The position numbers and the translations under genes were made by a program. From assembly GCA_009760885.1 (NCBI GenBank), contig CM019700.1, positions 2,884,993 to 2,948,992 on the forward strand: DNA of 64,000 nt. The letters are read 5' to 3'. The notes under the pieces were generated by a model. That model did not search any database. It was not told the origin of the DNA and saw nothing but the letters and a program-made list of their open reading frames with translations. Numbering within the stretch: position 1 is the first letter of the stretch; each line of letters starts with the position of its first letter. Of this stretch, positions 1-12,428 are shown piece after piece. The stretch comes from Achatina immaculata (Eukaryota; Mollusca; Gastropoda; Stylommatophora; Achatinidae).

Positions 1-130
1 CGAGGAGGTCTGTGGTTCGAGTACAGAGCTATCCCAATAACCCAGCTGTAGAAGTGGGTATTTTGTTCTTTCTGGAGCAGGATATGGAGTGGAGGTAGGT
101 ATGTTGCTGACCGTATTGTCCTGTATTGTG
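1..130 (+). mobile_element. SINE fragment, cut by window start
   Basis: A B-box-like GGTTCGAGTAC lies at 14-24, followed by an AACCCAGCTGTAGAAGTGGGTA segment that recurs in the SINE at 54360. It is tRNA-derived by inference. Confidence 0.5.
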
Positions 131-160
131 CAATCAAGCCAAGTAAAGTATGGGCACTAA

Positions 161-462
161 CATAATGTCTTCTAGTAACATTCTATCTTCTAGCAAAAGT
201 ATACCTTCTGATAACATTCTGTCTTTTAGTAACATTATATCTTTTAGTTACATCTTATCTTCTAGTAACACTATATCTTCTAGTTACATCTTATCTTGTA
301 CTAACATTATATCTTCTGGTAAGATCATATCTTCTGCTAACATTATAACTTCTAGTAACATCTCATCTTGCAGTACATCATATCTTGTAGTAACATCTTG
401 TCTTCTAGCAACATCATATCTTCTAGTTACATCTTATCTTCTAGTAACATATTATATTCTTT
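161..462 (+). repeat. 18-bp minisatellite (ATCTTCTAGTAACATTAT)
   Basis: About 17 degenerate copies. The period is a multiple of three, so a Ser/Ile/Asn-rich reading frame crosses it, but it looks like no protein. Confidence 0.85.
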
Positions 463-906
463 AGGCGCTTCCATGACATACTAGAACGATGTTTTATTTT
501 TATTATCTGAAAAAAAAGCAGGCGAAGTATTTTAGACGCAAGAGAATTATCTGAGACTCGAACCACGGACTCAGACAAGGTCAGCGACTGCCAGACTTCA
601 AGAAACCAGCAGACTATCCCCTGGCCAATTATACGTTAAAAAATAAAATCGGTCATCAGTAGCTGGGTCTCTAAAGTGCCTGAACTAATGATACCTGTGA
701 GAGAAACGAGGTCATGACACATATATTCAGTTTTCCCGGATACTCAGTATGATACAAACTTGATCTCCTGCAGGTGACTAGTGTTACTTAAGCAGCAACA
801 ACAACAACAACAACATCAGCAACAACATCAGAAACAACAACAACAACAAATAACATAGGCTTATCATTGTTTATACAACACGTTTACTTCTCCACTTGGC
901 TATCTT
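463..906. other. No gene seen; AT-rich flank with SINE trace and (CAA)n
   Basis: A reversed B-box-like GACTCGAACCACGG near 553 may be a minus-strand SINE trace. A CAA trinucleotide run occupies 797-853. Nothing else is recognisable. Confidence 0.4.
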
Positions 907-1740
907 TTAATAGAGAGAGTGAGGAGAGTGGGGGCGGAGTGAGGGGGGTAGAGAGTGGGGGGAGCGAGGGAGAGGAGAGAGTGGGGGGAGTGAGGGAGAG
1001 GAGTGACGGAGGGGAGAGAGTGGAGGGAGTGAGGAAGGGGAGAAAGTGGGGGGAGTGAGGGAGGGGAGAGAGTCGGGGAGTGAGGGAGGGGAGAGAGAGT
1101 GGGGGAGTGAGGGAGAGGAGAGAGTGGGGGAGTGAGGGAGGGGAGAGTGAGTAGAGTGAAGGAAGGGAGTGAGGGGAGAGACTGATGGGAGTGAGGGAGG
1201 GGAGAGAGCGAGGGAAGTGAGGGGAGAGTGAGGAGAGTGAGGGAGGGGAGATGGTGAGATGAGTGAGGTATGGGAGTGAGGGGAGAGAGTGAGAGGAGTG
1301 AAGGGAGTGAGGGGAAAGAGTGAGAGGAGTGAAGGGAGTGAGAAGAGAGAATGAGAAGAGTGAGGGGAGAGAATGACAGGCATTAGGGAGGGGAGAGAGT
1401 GAGAGGAGTGAAGGGAGTGAGGGGAAAGAATGAGAGGAGTGAGGGAGAGAGTGAGAGGAGTGAAGGGAGTGAGGGGAAAGAGTGAGAGGAGTGAAGGGAG
1501 TGAGGGGAAAGAGTGAGAGGAGTGAGAGGAGAGAGTGAGAGGAGTGAAGGGAGTGAGGGGAAAGAGTGAGAGGAGTGAAGGGAGTGAGGGGAAAGAGTGA
1601 GAGGAGTGAGGGGAGTGAGGAGAGAGAATGAGAAAAGTGAGGGGAGTGAAGGGAGAGAAGGAGAAGCATTAGGGAGGGGAGAGAGTGAGAGGAGTATGGG
1701 AGGGGAGTGAGGGAGAGGAGAAAATGAGGGGAAAGATTCG
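907..1740 (+). repeat. ~830-bp polypurine tract (GAGTGAGGGGA-type)
   Basis: An almost pure A/G strand built from degenerate GAGTGAGAGGAGTGAAGG units of about 18 bp. The Ser/Pro/His-rich frames on the other strand are artefacts of CT-rich sequence. Confidence 0.9.
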
Positions 1741-1814
1741 CCGCCCAATAAGCAGATGACAAACAAGCCGCCATTTTGTTTATCTATTTAGAAGTGCATT
1801 GTCATGTACTCAGC

Positions 1815-2835
1815 ATGGAGCAAAAAGCTAACATTAAATTCTGTTTAAAACTCAGAAAAAGTGCCATTGAGACAGCTGAACTGATGCGACAAGTTTATGA
1901 GGATAATTCTTTATCTCGTGCACAGATATTGAGGTGGTCTTCACGATTCAAAAGTGGTGTAGAAACGATTATAAATGCAACTAGACATAGACGCCCAATT
2001 TCTGTTCGTAACGAGGAACTCATTGCAAAAGTCAGAGAACGGATACAAGATCGTTGTTTGACTGTGAGGATGATCGCAGATGAATTTGGTGTTAACCGGG
2101 AGACCATTCGTAAAATTTTAGTGGAAGATTTGGAGAGGAAAAAGGTTGCCTGCCGGTTTGTACCACATGCGTTTTCTGATGACCAATGATGATCAGCGTG
2201 TTGAGTACGCAAAGGACATCATCAAAACATGTCGCAGAAATAAACATTTCTTAAATCTGATTGTTGCAGAAGATGAAACATGGATTTTCCGCTATGATCC
2301 CATAACTAAACGTCAAAGTGCTCAGTATAAGTCATCATCATCACCAAAAGGCAAACAAATTTCGTCTTAAAAAGTCGAAAGTGAAGACAATGTTGGTGTG
2401 CTTCTACGACAGCAAAGGAGTTATTCACAAAGAATTTATTCCAGAGGGACAGACTGTCGCTGCCAAAGTTTATTTAAGAATTTTGAAAAGGATTCTCCGA
2501 GTCTGACTCGAGTATTCAACACCTGGCAGTTTCTCCTTCTTCATGATAATGCACCGGCTCACAGGGCGGTAGTTGTACAAGAATTTTTGGCCCAAAAACA
2601 AGTGTGTGTTCTCAACCATCCACTCTGTTTCCTAGATTTGTCTCCCTGCGATTATTTTATATTCCCAAAATTAAAGTTACCATTGAAATGACGCTTTTTT
2701 GAGGATACTGATGACATCCAAAGGGCCGTAACATCGAGTTTAAGGGCCATATCACAAGAAGAACAGCAGAGGTCGTTCCAGTGTTTCTTAGGTCGTAGCA
2801 CTCGCTTTATCAATGCACAAGGGGTTTACTTTTAG
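1815..2835 (+). pseudogene. Mariner-family transposase, frameshifted
   Basis: This is a different mariner lineage from the intron relics. The N-terminal part starts MEQKANIKFCLKLRKSAIET and contains a helix-turn-helix (LTVRMIADEFGVNRETIRKI). Catalytic motifs follow in order: VAEDETWIFRYDP, LLHDNAPAHRA and LSPCDYFIFPKLK, the Asp triad of mariner enzymes. The C-terminus ends FINAQGVYF and a stop at 2833-2835. It is disrupted by a frame change near 2150-2190, further shifts near 2340 and 2500, and an in-frame TGA at 2689. Full length for the family is about 340 residues, so nearly all is present but dead. Terminal inverted repeats were not found with confidence. Confidence 0.9.
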
Positions 2836-3404
2836 TAAAATACAAGTTACATCTTCAACTGTTGTTTATTTTAGTTTTTATGAAATTAGTCTCATTACTT
2901 AATTGTCGGACCTTGTATAAACAAATGCGTGTATGTGTGCAGGTGTGTATGTATGTTCCAGCATAACTCTGGAACGCCTGGAGCAATTTCAACCAAACTC
3001 GGTACACATATGACTTAGTCTGGAGGAAAGCACTGTGAGGTAACACATCCCTAGCACCCCTGGGGTGTGAGGTTGGGGTGGAATGCCGGTGACATGTAAA
3101 AATAATCGGAAACGACCGATATTAGTGTCCATTTCATAGTTTTCGGTGTCGCTGAGATGAATAGTGACACTCTCGATGCCGTTTAAGTCCACATTCAGCC
3201 CCCATCAGCTGGGGGGGAGGAGGGGCTTGGGGTAGGGATGGGATGGGGTGACATGTGAAAATAATCGAAAACGACCGATATTAGTGTCGACTCCACAGTT
3301 TTTGGGGACGCTGAGATGAATAATGACACTCATAGTGCCGTTTGCGTCCAAGTTCATCCCCCATCCGCATGGGGGTGAGAGGGGGGGGGGTGAAAATTAG
3401 GGTG

Positions 3405-3647
3405 GGATCTCTGATTATTTTACTACGGAATCTCGACCCGCCAAAACTTTGCAACGGCACAAGGCTGTGTGTAAATGGGACGCTGGGCAATGTAGGTGAA
3501 GCGACTATCTTAACAGGACAAGAAGCAGTTTTTATCCCCCGAATACAACTCATTCTGACGGATCTCCATTTTAACTTTAAGAGATTGCAATTTCCAGTGA
3601 GACTTGCGTTCTTGATCACGATCAACAAGTCACAGGGGCAGTCTACA
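3405..3647 (+). pseudogene. Helitron Rep/helicase fragment (Pif1-like)
   Basis: The plus strand encodes ILLRNLDPPKLCNGTRLCVN, then GEATILTG, VFIPRIQLIL and FKRLQFPVRLAFLITINKSQ followed by GQS. This is the conserved C-terminal part of the helicase of animal Helitrons. It stops at GQS, where the next conserved block should follow. Confidence 0.85.
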
Positions 3648-3689
3648 CATTATAGAGTAAAGTCTTCTACAAATTCACTATAATATTAA

Positions 3690-3812
3690 TTTAATTCTAA
3701 ACTTAATTATATACAACATTCTTAGTTTCACCTCCAGGAGCAAGAATAAATAATTTCTTGGGTGAATCCACTCTTGACCAAGCAACATAAGGTTGTCCAT
3801 GGCAGGAACGTG
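3690..3812 (-). pseudogene. Helitron helicase C-terminal end, inverted
   Basis: The minus strand encodes GQPYVAWSRVDSPKKLFILA then PGGETKNVVYN and a stop. This is the block that normally follows the TINKSQGQS motif, but here it lies on the opposite strand from 3405-3647. Confidence 0.8.
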
Positions 3813-3883
3813 GGGACCTCAAATCCCCTCTGCAGCATGAATAATTAATAAATTCCCGCGCAACGCCGGGTAATCAGCTAGTA

Positions 3884-4625
3884 CATATATATATATATAA
3901 AAACCATCCTAACTCATACTAAAACCTTGACATGCATACCTAAGGGTGCACCCATCATATGTATTATCATCCTTACGAAATCATCTTTACTAACCAAACT
4001 CATAGGCCACCAACCTAACTGAGTCCCGGGTGGTCGATGGGGTCATAGCCAGCAACCACATACCACATATATTTACAACATAATCAACGCATGGCACAGT
4101 AACACTGTACGTGCTTCAAAATCAAGAACCAACCACATACACATACTACGCGATGGCTCGCCCACAAAGACATATCCCAAACTAAATGGAAAATATATTT
4201 TCAACAACTTGTGTACCAAACAGTGTTTACAGCCTAATGTCCCGGTGGCTAAAAACAGTCTGTTTACACTCTTGTACACCAGTAAAAGCTGTTTGATTGT
4301 GAAGCCATCAACTCCTGCCTGGTCGAAGATCGTGACATCTTGAAAGTGAAGGTCATGACACATAAATGACGTGGCATAGATTCATTATCCCGCAGGTGCC
4401 AACTATTAAGAGGCAGACATACACACTTGTTCCCCTGCGGATGTCTGCTGCTGTCTGGGAAACAGTGACAACAATGTTCTTACACAAAGACAATTTCAGT
4501 TTACTGTCTCAGGTAGAAATGTTTATTTCACTGAGAAACAATAAAGCATGGTACCACTTACTAGACTTTACTGTATGAAAACTTGTTGTCTATCATTTGA
4601 AGAACTTGACATGATAGGAACACTC
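3884..4625. other. No gene recognised
   Basis: Starts with an AT microsatellite at 3885-3900. Short open frames on both strands show no recognisable motif. Confidence 0.4.
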
Positions 4626-4627
4626 GT

Positions 4628-5358
4628 TTGGATAGCCCTAACAGAAGTACTTGTTTGTATAGCCCTGATGCAAGCACTTGTTTATATAGCCATGATAGAA
4701 GCACTTTTTGTATAGCTCTGATAAAAGCGCTTGTTTGTATAGCCCTGATAGAATCATTTGTTTATATAGCCATGATAGAAGCACTTGTTTGTATAGCACT
4801 CATAAAAGCACTTGTTTGTATAGCACTGATAAAAGCACTTGTTTGTATAACCATGATAGAAGCACTTGTTTGTGTAGCCCTGATAGAAGTACATGTTTGT
4901 ATAGCCATGATAGAAGTACTTGTTTGTATAGCCATGATAGAAGCACTTGTTTGTATAGCCCTGATAGAAGTACTTGTTTGTATAGCCATGATAGAAGTAC
5001 TTGTTTGTATAGCCCTGATAGAAGCACTTATTTGTATAGCTCTGATAGAAGCACTTGTTTGTATAGCCCTGATAGAAGTACTTGTTTGTATAGCCCTGAT
5101 AAAAGCACTTGTTTGTATAGCCCTGATAAAAGCACTTGTTTGTATAGCCCTGATAAAAGCACTTGTTTGTATAGCCCTGATAAAAGTACTTGTTTGTATA
5201 GCCCTGATAAAAGCACTTGTTTGTATAGCCCTGATAGAAGCACTTGTTTGTATAGCCCTGATAGAAGCACTTGTTTGTATAGCCCTGATAGAAGCACTTG
5301 GTTGTATAGCCCTGATAAAAGCACTTGTTTGTATAGCCCTGATAGAAGCACTTGTACA
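4628..5358 (+). repeat. 27-bp minisatellite (GCACTTGTTTGTATAGCCCT core)
   Basis: About 27 copies. Because 27 is divisible by three, up to five frames are open, giving ALVCIALIE-type repeats. Variation is in AAAGC/GAAGC and CCCTGA/CCATGA positions. Confidence 0.92.
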
Positions 5359-5576
5359 ATGTATGTAGAGTTCTAACACAGAATCTTCGAATGTTTTACG
5401 CGCGTGAGGAAATATTCTCAAGCAAGGAGCTCACGGCTTACACACTAAGGGCGGCTCACCAAAACTGATCCTGCTTCGCTATTTAACGCATACGAGGCGG
5501 GCTGGTTTTTCATGAGCAACTTCTATATATGTTGTTGTTGTTTGTTACAAAAGTGTGAATTGTTCTATGTTTGATC

Positions 5577-6092
5577 TCTCTTGTCCTAGATATAATGTCT
5601 TGTGTATTACATCCCTTGTCCTAGATATAATGTCGTGTGTATTACTTCATTTGTCCTAAATACGACTTCTTTTGTTCAGTGTATTACCTCCCTTGTCCTA
5701 GATATAATGTTGTGTGTATTACTTCTTTTGTCCTAAATACGACTTCTTTTGTTCAGTGTATTACCTCCCTTGTCCTAGATATAATGTCGTGTGTATTACT
5801 TCTTTTGTCCTAAATACGACTTCTTTTGTTCAGTGTATTACCTCCCTTGTCCTAGATATAATGTCGTGTGTATTACTTCTTTTGTCCTAAATACGACTTC
5901 TTTTGTTCAGTGTATTACCTCCCTTGTCCTAGATATAATGTTGTGTGTATTACTTCTTTTGTCCTAAATACGATTTCTTTTGTTCAGTGTATTACCTCCC
6001 TTGTCCTAGATATAATGTTGTGTGTATTACTTCTTTTGTCCTAAATACGACTTCTTTTGTTCAGTGTATTACCTCCCTTGTCCTGGTGTACT
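5577..6092 (+). repeat. 77-bp minisatellite
   Basis: About six copies with core CCTAGATATAATGTCGTGTG, followed by CCTAAATACGACTTCTTTTG. The two halves are related, so the 77-bp unit is likely a dimer of an older ~38-bp unit. Confidence 0.88.
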
Positions 6093-6740
6093 TCTAAACC
6101 AACTATAAGAAAATCTTTCATTAACAAGTTCTCTCTCAAGAAGGAGATTGTAGAGTTAACATTTGTGCCCGTTACATTTAGTTAACAGACTACTTTTAAC
6201 TCCTAGACCTTTCAAATTATTCCTGACTTGATTATTTTTCACTGCAAAAATGTTAGCTTTTTTTTTTGCAATTAAAAAAATGGCAATCACATTATGTGCT
6301 GTTTTTCTTTCTGCGTCCTTTAGTATCTAAGAAGAACAGCGTGACAGCCATTTCTTGGGTTCTTGGGCAACAAGCAAACTTTCAGTGATGTGACCAGCTG
6401 ATATCGGACAAAAAAGGGATCATCACTGTCTGCGGACGTCCAGGAAAGCTTGTCTATTTTTATGGGGAAGAAAACCAAGGTACAGCCCTTCACTGGGGAC
6501 AGCAGAGAAGGTGAGGTTTACTTTGTCGGTTTATGAGAGACTGGCAAAAACTTTCTTGAAAGCCCTCATATTTTTTTGTGGGCCATCATGTGAAGGGCCC
6601 AGCGTTGATGTAGACATGACAAACGAGGTGGGGCCTCTTGGTGTGATAGGTGTTGTCTGTCAGACAGTTCCATCTTCTGTATATCTTCTGTCTTCTCTGC
6701 CACATGTGTCACAAGTGGCTTGCGGCTGAGATGTATGTGA
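6093..6740. other. No gene recognised
   Basis: Mixed unique sequence with a short open frame (6511-6729) that shows no known motif. Confidence 0.35.
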
Positions 6741-6744
6741 GTGC

Positions 6745-7053
6745 TAGAGTTTTGCGCCGTTAATTTTTGGCTGTTAACAAAATTTAACAGTGAATTGTTA
6801 CACTTATCAAAAGTTGCACGAGGAATCTTCACTTCATAGGAAGTTACACGGTAATCGCTAATTTTGTGCACAGATAAGATGGTAAAGTTCGTTCTGTCTA
6901 AAATTACACGTCCAATTTTCCCGTTTCTACACAGATAAAGTTCGTTGTTTTGTACAAAGTTAAAGCTCATTGTTCTGTCCAAAATTAAAGTTCGTTGTTT
7001 TCTTCACGTCTAAAGCTCGTTGTTCTATATGAAGTCAAAGTTTGTTACTCTAT
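6745..7053 (+). repeat. ~25-bp degenerate array, left part
   Basis: Degenerate copies of AAAGTTCGTTGTTCTATACA. The same array resumes at 8467-8690, on the far side of the LINE insertion. Confidence 0.8.
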
Positions 7054-8466
7054 CATCATCATCATCATCATCACCATGTGCCGTGCCGACTGGCGTTGGC
7101 TATTATGCTTCTCCAGAGTACCTGATCCTTCATGCAGGTTATTAGCTCAGTTGGTGATCTCCTTTCACACAATCCCATACTGTCCAGTATCATTTCTCTT
7201 GGTCTTCCTCTTGATCTTCTTTCTTCTATTGTCCTGTTGTTATAATATTTTCAATGCCCCATCTCTTATTGCATGTCCTATGAAAGTACATTGTCTCTCT
7301 CTTATCTTTTTTACAAGATTTTTTTGTCTCTCCAGCTCTTCTCATACATTCTTCATTAATTATTGTTTCTGTCCAAGGGATTCGCAACATTCTTCTAATA
7401 AACCACATTTCTGCTGCTTCCAATGATTTTTGTGCAGACTTGCCTATTGTCCATAATTCACTTCCATATAACAAGATAGGTTCAATATAGATTTTAGGAC
7501 TCGTTTTCTAACATTCATTGATAAGAATGTGTTGGTTAATATGTTTCTCATTCTCTGAAATGCAGTCTTTGCTTGGCCTATTCTGTTCCTAATTTCTGTT
7601 CTGCATTTCCCATGTGACAAAACAAACAAGGCAACTGAAATATGTATCAATGAGGAAAAACTGGAAGAAGTGGAGAGTTTTGAATATCTTGGATCACTAC
7701 TAACTAATAATGGAGATACAATGAGGGAAATTAAAAGGAGGACATCTATTGCTCTTCAGAAAGTAAAACAAATAAAGAATCTGTGGAGAGGAGCAGACAG
7801 AACCACAAAAATAAGATTTTTAAGGGCATGCATCTTTCCCATCGCAACATATGCCTGTGAGACCTGGACACTTAACAAAACAGCTGAGAAACACATAAAT
7901 GCCTTTGAATGTAAATGCTACAGAAGAGTTCTCCAAATATCGTGGACACAAAAAAGAACAAATATATCTATACTACAAGAGCTTAATATTGAAGAAGGCT
8001 GGCTAGTAAAGAGGATTAAAGAGAAAAAACTTAAATATTTTGGACACATTAAACGTCATGATAATTTAGAGAAGACCGTATTGGAAGGATACATAATGGG
8101 AAAAAGAAAAAGAGGAAGACCGAAACGAAGATGGCTGCAAGACATCGTTGACGATCTGGAAATGGATGCAGCAGCAGCAGGCCATCTTGCTCACAACCGA
8201 GAGGACTACAGGAGTGCTGTTTGGGAGGCAAAGTTCCACAAGGGACATGCAAAGGAATGAATGAATGATTTCCCATCTGAAGTTATTACTGCTCCAAAGT
8301 ATTTGAATTTCTGCACCTGCTTTAGAATAGTTCCGTTTATGTTGGTGGATTCTGTTTCTTAGATATAACCATAGTCTCTGTCTTTTTTATGTTTAAAGTA
8401 AGGCCTTTCTGTTCACTTTCTTTGGCGACTTTATCCAAGAGATTTTGGAGGTCTTCCTGGTTTTCA
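7054..8466 (-). mobile_element. LINE family B, minus strand, split by a nested LINE
   Basis: A non-LTR retrotransposon RT end. Reading the minus strand from 8466: ENQEDLQNLLDKVAKESEQK, TMVIS, KYFGAVITSDGK. It is then interrupted by element A (7618-8267) and resumes at 7604 with CRTEIRNRIGQAKTAFQRMR, and at ~7410 with [14 protein letters not shown] and [11 protein letters not shown]. It ends with a (GAT)n tail at 7054-7075. Frameshifts are present. A second copy lies at 41013-41400. Confidence 0.85.
7618..8267 (+). mobile_element. LINE family A, 5'-truncated, nested in family B
   Basis: A continuous frame from about 7622 to the stop at 8258-8260 encodes the C-terminal end of a LINE reverse transcriptase: [49 protein letters not shown] and [17 protein letters not shown]. 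It has an (AATG)n tail. It is flanked by ATTTCCCATGTGA (7605-7617) and ATTTCCCATCTGA (8268-8280), a 13-bp target-site duplication with one mismatch. Confidence 0.92.
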
Positions 8467-8690
8467 GCTCTATACAAAGTTAAAAGTTCGTTGTTCTATA
8501 CAAAGTTGAAAACTATTTGTTTTATGCAAAGTAAAACTTTTTGTTCTGTAAAAGGTTAAAGCTCGTTATTCTATACAAAATTAAGATTCTTTGTTCTATA
8601 CAAAATTAAAGTTCTTAGTTCTATACAAATTTAAAACTCGTTGTTCTATACAAATTTAAAACTCGTTGTTCTCATGTCAGAGTTGAAAGT
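8467..8690 (+). repeat. ~25-bp degenerate array, right part, then (CA)n
   Basis: Continuation of the array at 6745-7053. It is followed by a (CA)n run at about 8694-8720. Confidence 0.8.
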
Positions 8691-8888
8691 AAACACACAC
8701 ACACACACACACACACACAAATCGCTTGTCCCTGGTCTAATGACTGTTATCGCGTGCTGGCATTTATCTCACGGCTGTTATCAAACTTTTCATCACCGAT
8801 ATTGGCCAGGTCAGACATCACGTGACTGTAACCCGAGGACGACAAGAGACAAAGAAAAAAGAGGTTAATGAAAACGTTGAAGATAGAT

Positions 8889-9295
8889 CCCTCTCTCTCT
8901 CTCTCTCTCTCTCTCCCTCTCTCTCTCTCTAAGTGAACTCTCTCTCTCCCTCTCTCTCTCTCTCTAAGTGAACTCTCTCTCTCCCTCTCTCTCTAAGTGA
9001 ACTCTCTCTCTCTCACTCTCTCTCTCTAAGTGAACTCTCTCTCTCTCCCTCTCTCTAAGTGAACTCTCTCTCTCTCTCCCTCTCTCTAAGTGAACTCTCT
9101 CTCTCTCTCCCTCTCTCTAAGTGAACTCTCTCTCTCTCTCCCTCTCTCTAAGTGAACTCTCTCTCTCTCCCTCTCTCTCTCTCTAAGTGAACTCTCTCTC
9201 CCTCTCTCTCTCTGTGAACTCTCTCTCTTTCTCCCTCTCTCTCTCTAAGTGAACTCTCTCTCTCTTTCTATCTCTCTCTCTTTCTCTAAGTGAAC
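8889..9295 (+). repeat. (CT)n with AAGTGAA punctuation
   Basis: CT dinucleotide blocks separated at 30-35 bp spacing by AAGTGAACT, about eleven times. Confidence 0.9.
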
Positions 9296-9570
9296 TAAAC
9301 AACGAAAGCAGAGGTCGCTGTTAAAAAAGCGGTCCCCAAAATTGTTCAGGCTGTCACCCCCTTGTCTCCCAGGTCGTAGCCCCTGCCACCCTCAAAGCTA
9401 TTTCTGATGCCCCCTGCCCCTCCCACTATCTCCTACCCCCCGCCCCCCACACCCGTCCTCCGGCAACTTCCCATTGTAACCAGAGGGGAGCACAGCTCCC
9501 GGTACGAAGCAGTTCTCTTCGATGTTCTCTTCTGAAAAACACTGAGTAAAATTTAAAGTGGAGAGCTCTA
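9296..9570. other. No gene recognised
   Basis: C-rich sequence between the CT array and the 50-bp minisatellite. A short minus-strand frame has no known motif. Confidence 0.35.
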
Positions 9571-9571
9571 C

Positions 9572-12428
9572 AAGACAGAGAAACAAATATGGCGACACAA
9601 GAAACAAGGGGACTAATCTACCACATCCATAAACAAATATGGCGACACAGGAAACAGGGGGACCAATCTACCAGATCCATAAATAAATATGGCGACACAA
9701 GAAACAGGGGGACTAATCTATCACATCCATAAACAAATATGGCGGCACAAGAAAAAGGGGGAATAATCCATAAACAAATATGGCGACACAAGAAACAGTG
9801 GGACTAATCCATAAACAAATATGGCGACACAAGAAACAGGGGGACTCATCTAACAGATCCATAAACAAATATGGCGATACAAGAAATAGGGGGACTCATC
9901 TAACAGATCCATAAACATATATGGCGACACAAGAAACAGGGGGACTAATCTACCACATCCATAAACAATATGGCGACACAAGAAACAGGGGGACTAATCT
10001 ACCACATCCATAAAAATATGGCGACACAGGAAACAGGGGGACTAATCTACCACATCCATAAACAGATATGGCGACACAAGAAACAAGGGGATTAATCTAC
10101 CAGATCCATAAACAAATATGGCGACACAAGAAACAGGGGGACTAATCTACCAGATCCATAAACAAATATGGCGACACAAGAAACAGGGGGACTAATCTAC
10201 CAGATCCATAAACAAATATGGCGACACAAGAAACAGTGGGACTAATCCATAAACAAATATGGCGACACAAGAAACAGTGGGACTAATCCATAAACAAATA
10301 TGGCGACACAAGAAACAGTGGGACTAATCCATAAACAAATATGGCGACACAAGAAACAGGGGGACTCATCTAACAGATCCATAAACAAATATGGCGATAC
10401 AAGAAATAGGGGGACTCATCTAACAGATCCATAAACATATATGGCGACACAAGAAACAGGGGGACTAATCTACCACATCCATAAACAAATATGGCGACAC
10501 AAGAAACAGGGGGACTAATCTACCACATCCATAAACAAATATGGCGACACAGGAAACAGGGGGACTAATCTACCACATCCATAAACAGATATGGCGACAC
10601 AAGAAACAAGGGGATTAATCTACCAGATCCATAAACAAATATGGCGACACAAGAAACAGGGGGACTAATCTACCAGATCCATAAACAAATATGGCGACAC
10701 AAGAAACAGGGGGACTAATCTACCAGATCCATAAACAAATATGGCGACACAAGAAACAGGGGGACTAATCTATGAGATCCACAAACAAATATGGCGACAC
10801 AAGAAACAGGGGGACTCATCTATGAGATCCATACACAAATATGCCGATACAAGAAACAGGGGGACTAATCTACCAGATCCATTAACAAATATGGCGACAT
10901 AAGAAACAGGGGGACTAATCTACCACATCCATAAACAAATATGACGACACAAGAAACAGGGGTACTAATCTATCAGATCCATAAACAAATATGGCGACAC
11001 AAGAAACAGTGGGACTAATCTACCAGATCCATAAACAAATATGGCGACACAAGAAACAGGGGGATTAATCTACCAGATCCATAAACAAATATAGCGACAC
11101 AAGAAACAGGGGGACTAATCTACCAGATCCATAAACAAATATGGCGACACAAGAAACAGTGGGACTCATCTATGAGATCCATAAACAAATATGGCGACAC
11201 AAGAAACAGAGGGGGCTAATCTACCAGATCCATAAACAAATATGGCGACACAAGAAACAGGGGGACTAATCTACCAGATCCATAAACAAATATGGGGACA
11301 CGAGAAACAGTGGGGCAAATCTACCAGATACATAAACAAATATGGCGACACAAGAAACAGGGGAACTAATCTACCAGATTCATAAACAGATATGGCGACA
11401 CAAGAAACAAGGGGATTAATCTACCAGATCCACAAACAAATATGGCGACACAAGAAACAGGGGGACTAATCTACCAGATCCATAAACAAATATGGCGACA
11501 CAGGAAACAGGGGGACTAATCTACCACATCCATAAACAGATATGGCGACACAAGAAACAAGGGGATTAATCTACCAGATCCACAAACAATATGGCAACAC
11601 AAGAAACAGGGGGACTCATCTATGAGATCCATAAACAAATATGCCGATACAAGAAACAGGGGGACTAATCTACCACATCCATAAACAAATATGGCGACAC
11701 AAGAAACAGGGGGAATAATCTACCACATCCATAAACAAATATAGCGACACAAGAAACAGTGGGACTAATCTACCAGATCCATAAACAAACATCGCGACAC
11801 AAGAAACAGGGGGACTAATCTACCAGATCCATAAACAAATATGGCGACACAAGAAACAGGGGGACTAATCTACCAGATCCATAAACAAATATGGCGACAC
11901 AAGAAACAGGGGGACTAATCTACCAGATCCATAAACAAATATGGCGACACAAGAAACAGTGGGACTAATCTACCAGATCCATAAACAAATATGGCGACAC
12001 AAGAAACAGGGGTACTAATCTATCAGATCCATAAACAAATATGGCGACACAAGAAACAGGGGGACTCATCTATGAGATCCATAAACAAATATAGCGACAC
12101 AAAAAACAGTGGGACTAATCTACCAGATCCATAAGCAAATATGGCGACACAAGAAACAGTGGGACTAGTCTACCAGATCCATAAGCAAATATGGCGACAC
12201 AAGAAACAGGGGGACTAATCCATAAACAAATATGGCGACACAAGAAACAGGGGGATTAATCTACCACATCCATAAGCAAATATGGCGACACAAGAAACAG
12301 GGGGATTAATCTACCACATCCATAAGCAAATATGGCGACACAAGAAACAGGGGGATTAATCTACCACATCCATAAGCAAATATGGCGACACAAGAAACAG
12401 TAGGACTAATCTACCAGATCCATAAAAA
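9572..12428 (+). repeat. 50-bp minisatellite field 1
   Basis: About 57 copies of a 50-bp unit containing AAACAAATATGGCGACACAA and GAAACAGGGGGACTAATCTA. Shorter units lack the CTACCAGATC part. Blocks of several units recur in the same order (for example 9780-10090 and 10240-10600), showing multi-unit duplication. Confidence 0.95.

Larger units (their letters stand above)
2900..3881 (+). mobile_element. Helitron fragment, rearranged, with CTAG 3' end
   Basis: The right end reads GCAACGCCGGGTAATCAGCT-AGT: a GC-rich short hairpin then CTAG at 3878-3881, the Helitron terminal signature. Upstream is a Pif1-like helicase fragment and two ~117-bp direct repeats (about 3099-3217 and 3256-3372, core AACGACCGATATTAGTGTC). 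The 5' boundary near 2900 is a guess. Confidence 0.75.

Noticed and set aside
884..1774. Long minus-strand frames rich in Ser, Leu, Pro and His
   Set aside because: They arise from the CT-rich strand of a simple purine repeat, and several frames are open at once.
4628..5421. Cys/Ile/Leu-rich repeat proteins on both strands
   Set aside because: A 27-bp minisatellite with period divisible by three keeps up to five frames open; no splice or start context.
9572..12428. CRISPR-like appearance of the 50-bp repeats
   Set aside because: The units are contiguous with no unique spacers, in an animal genome context.
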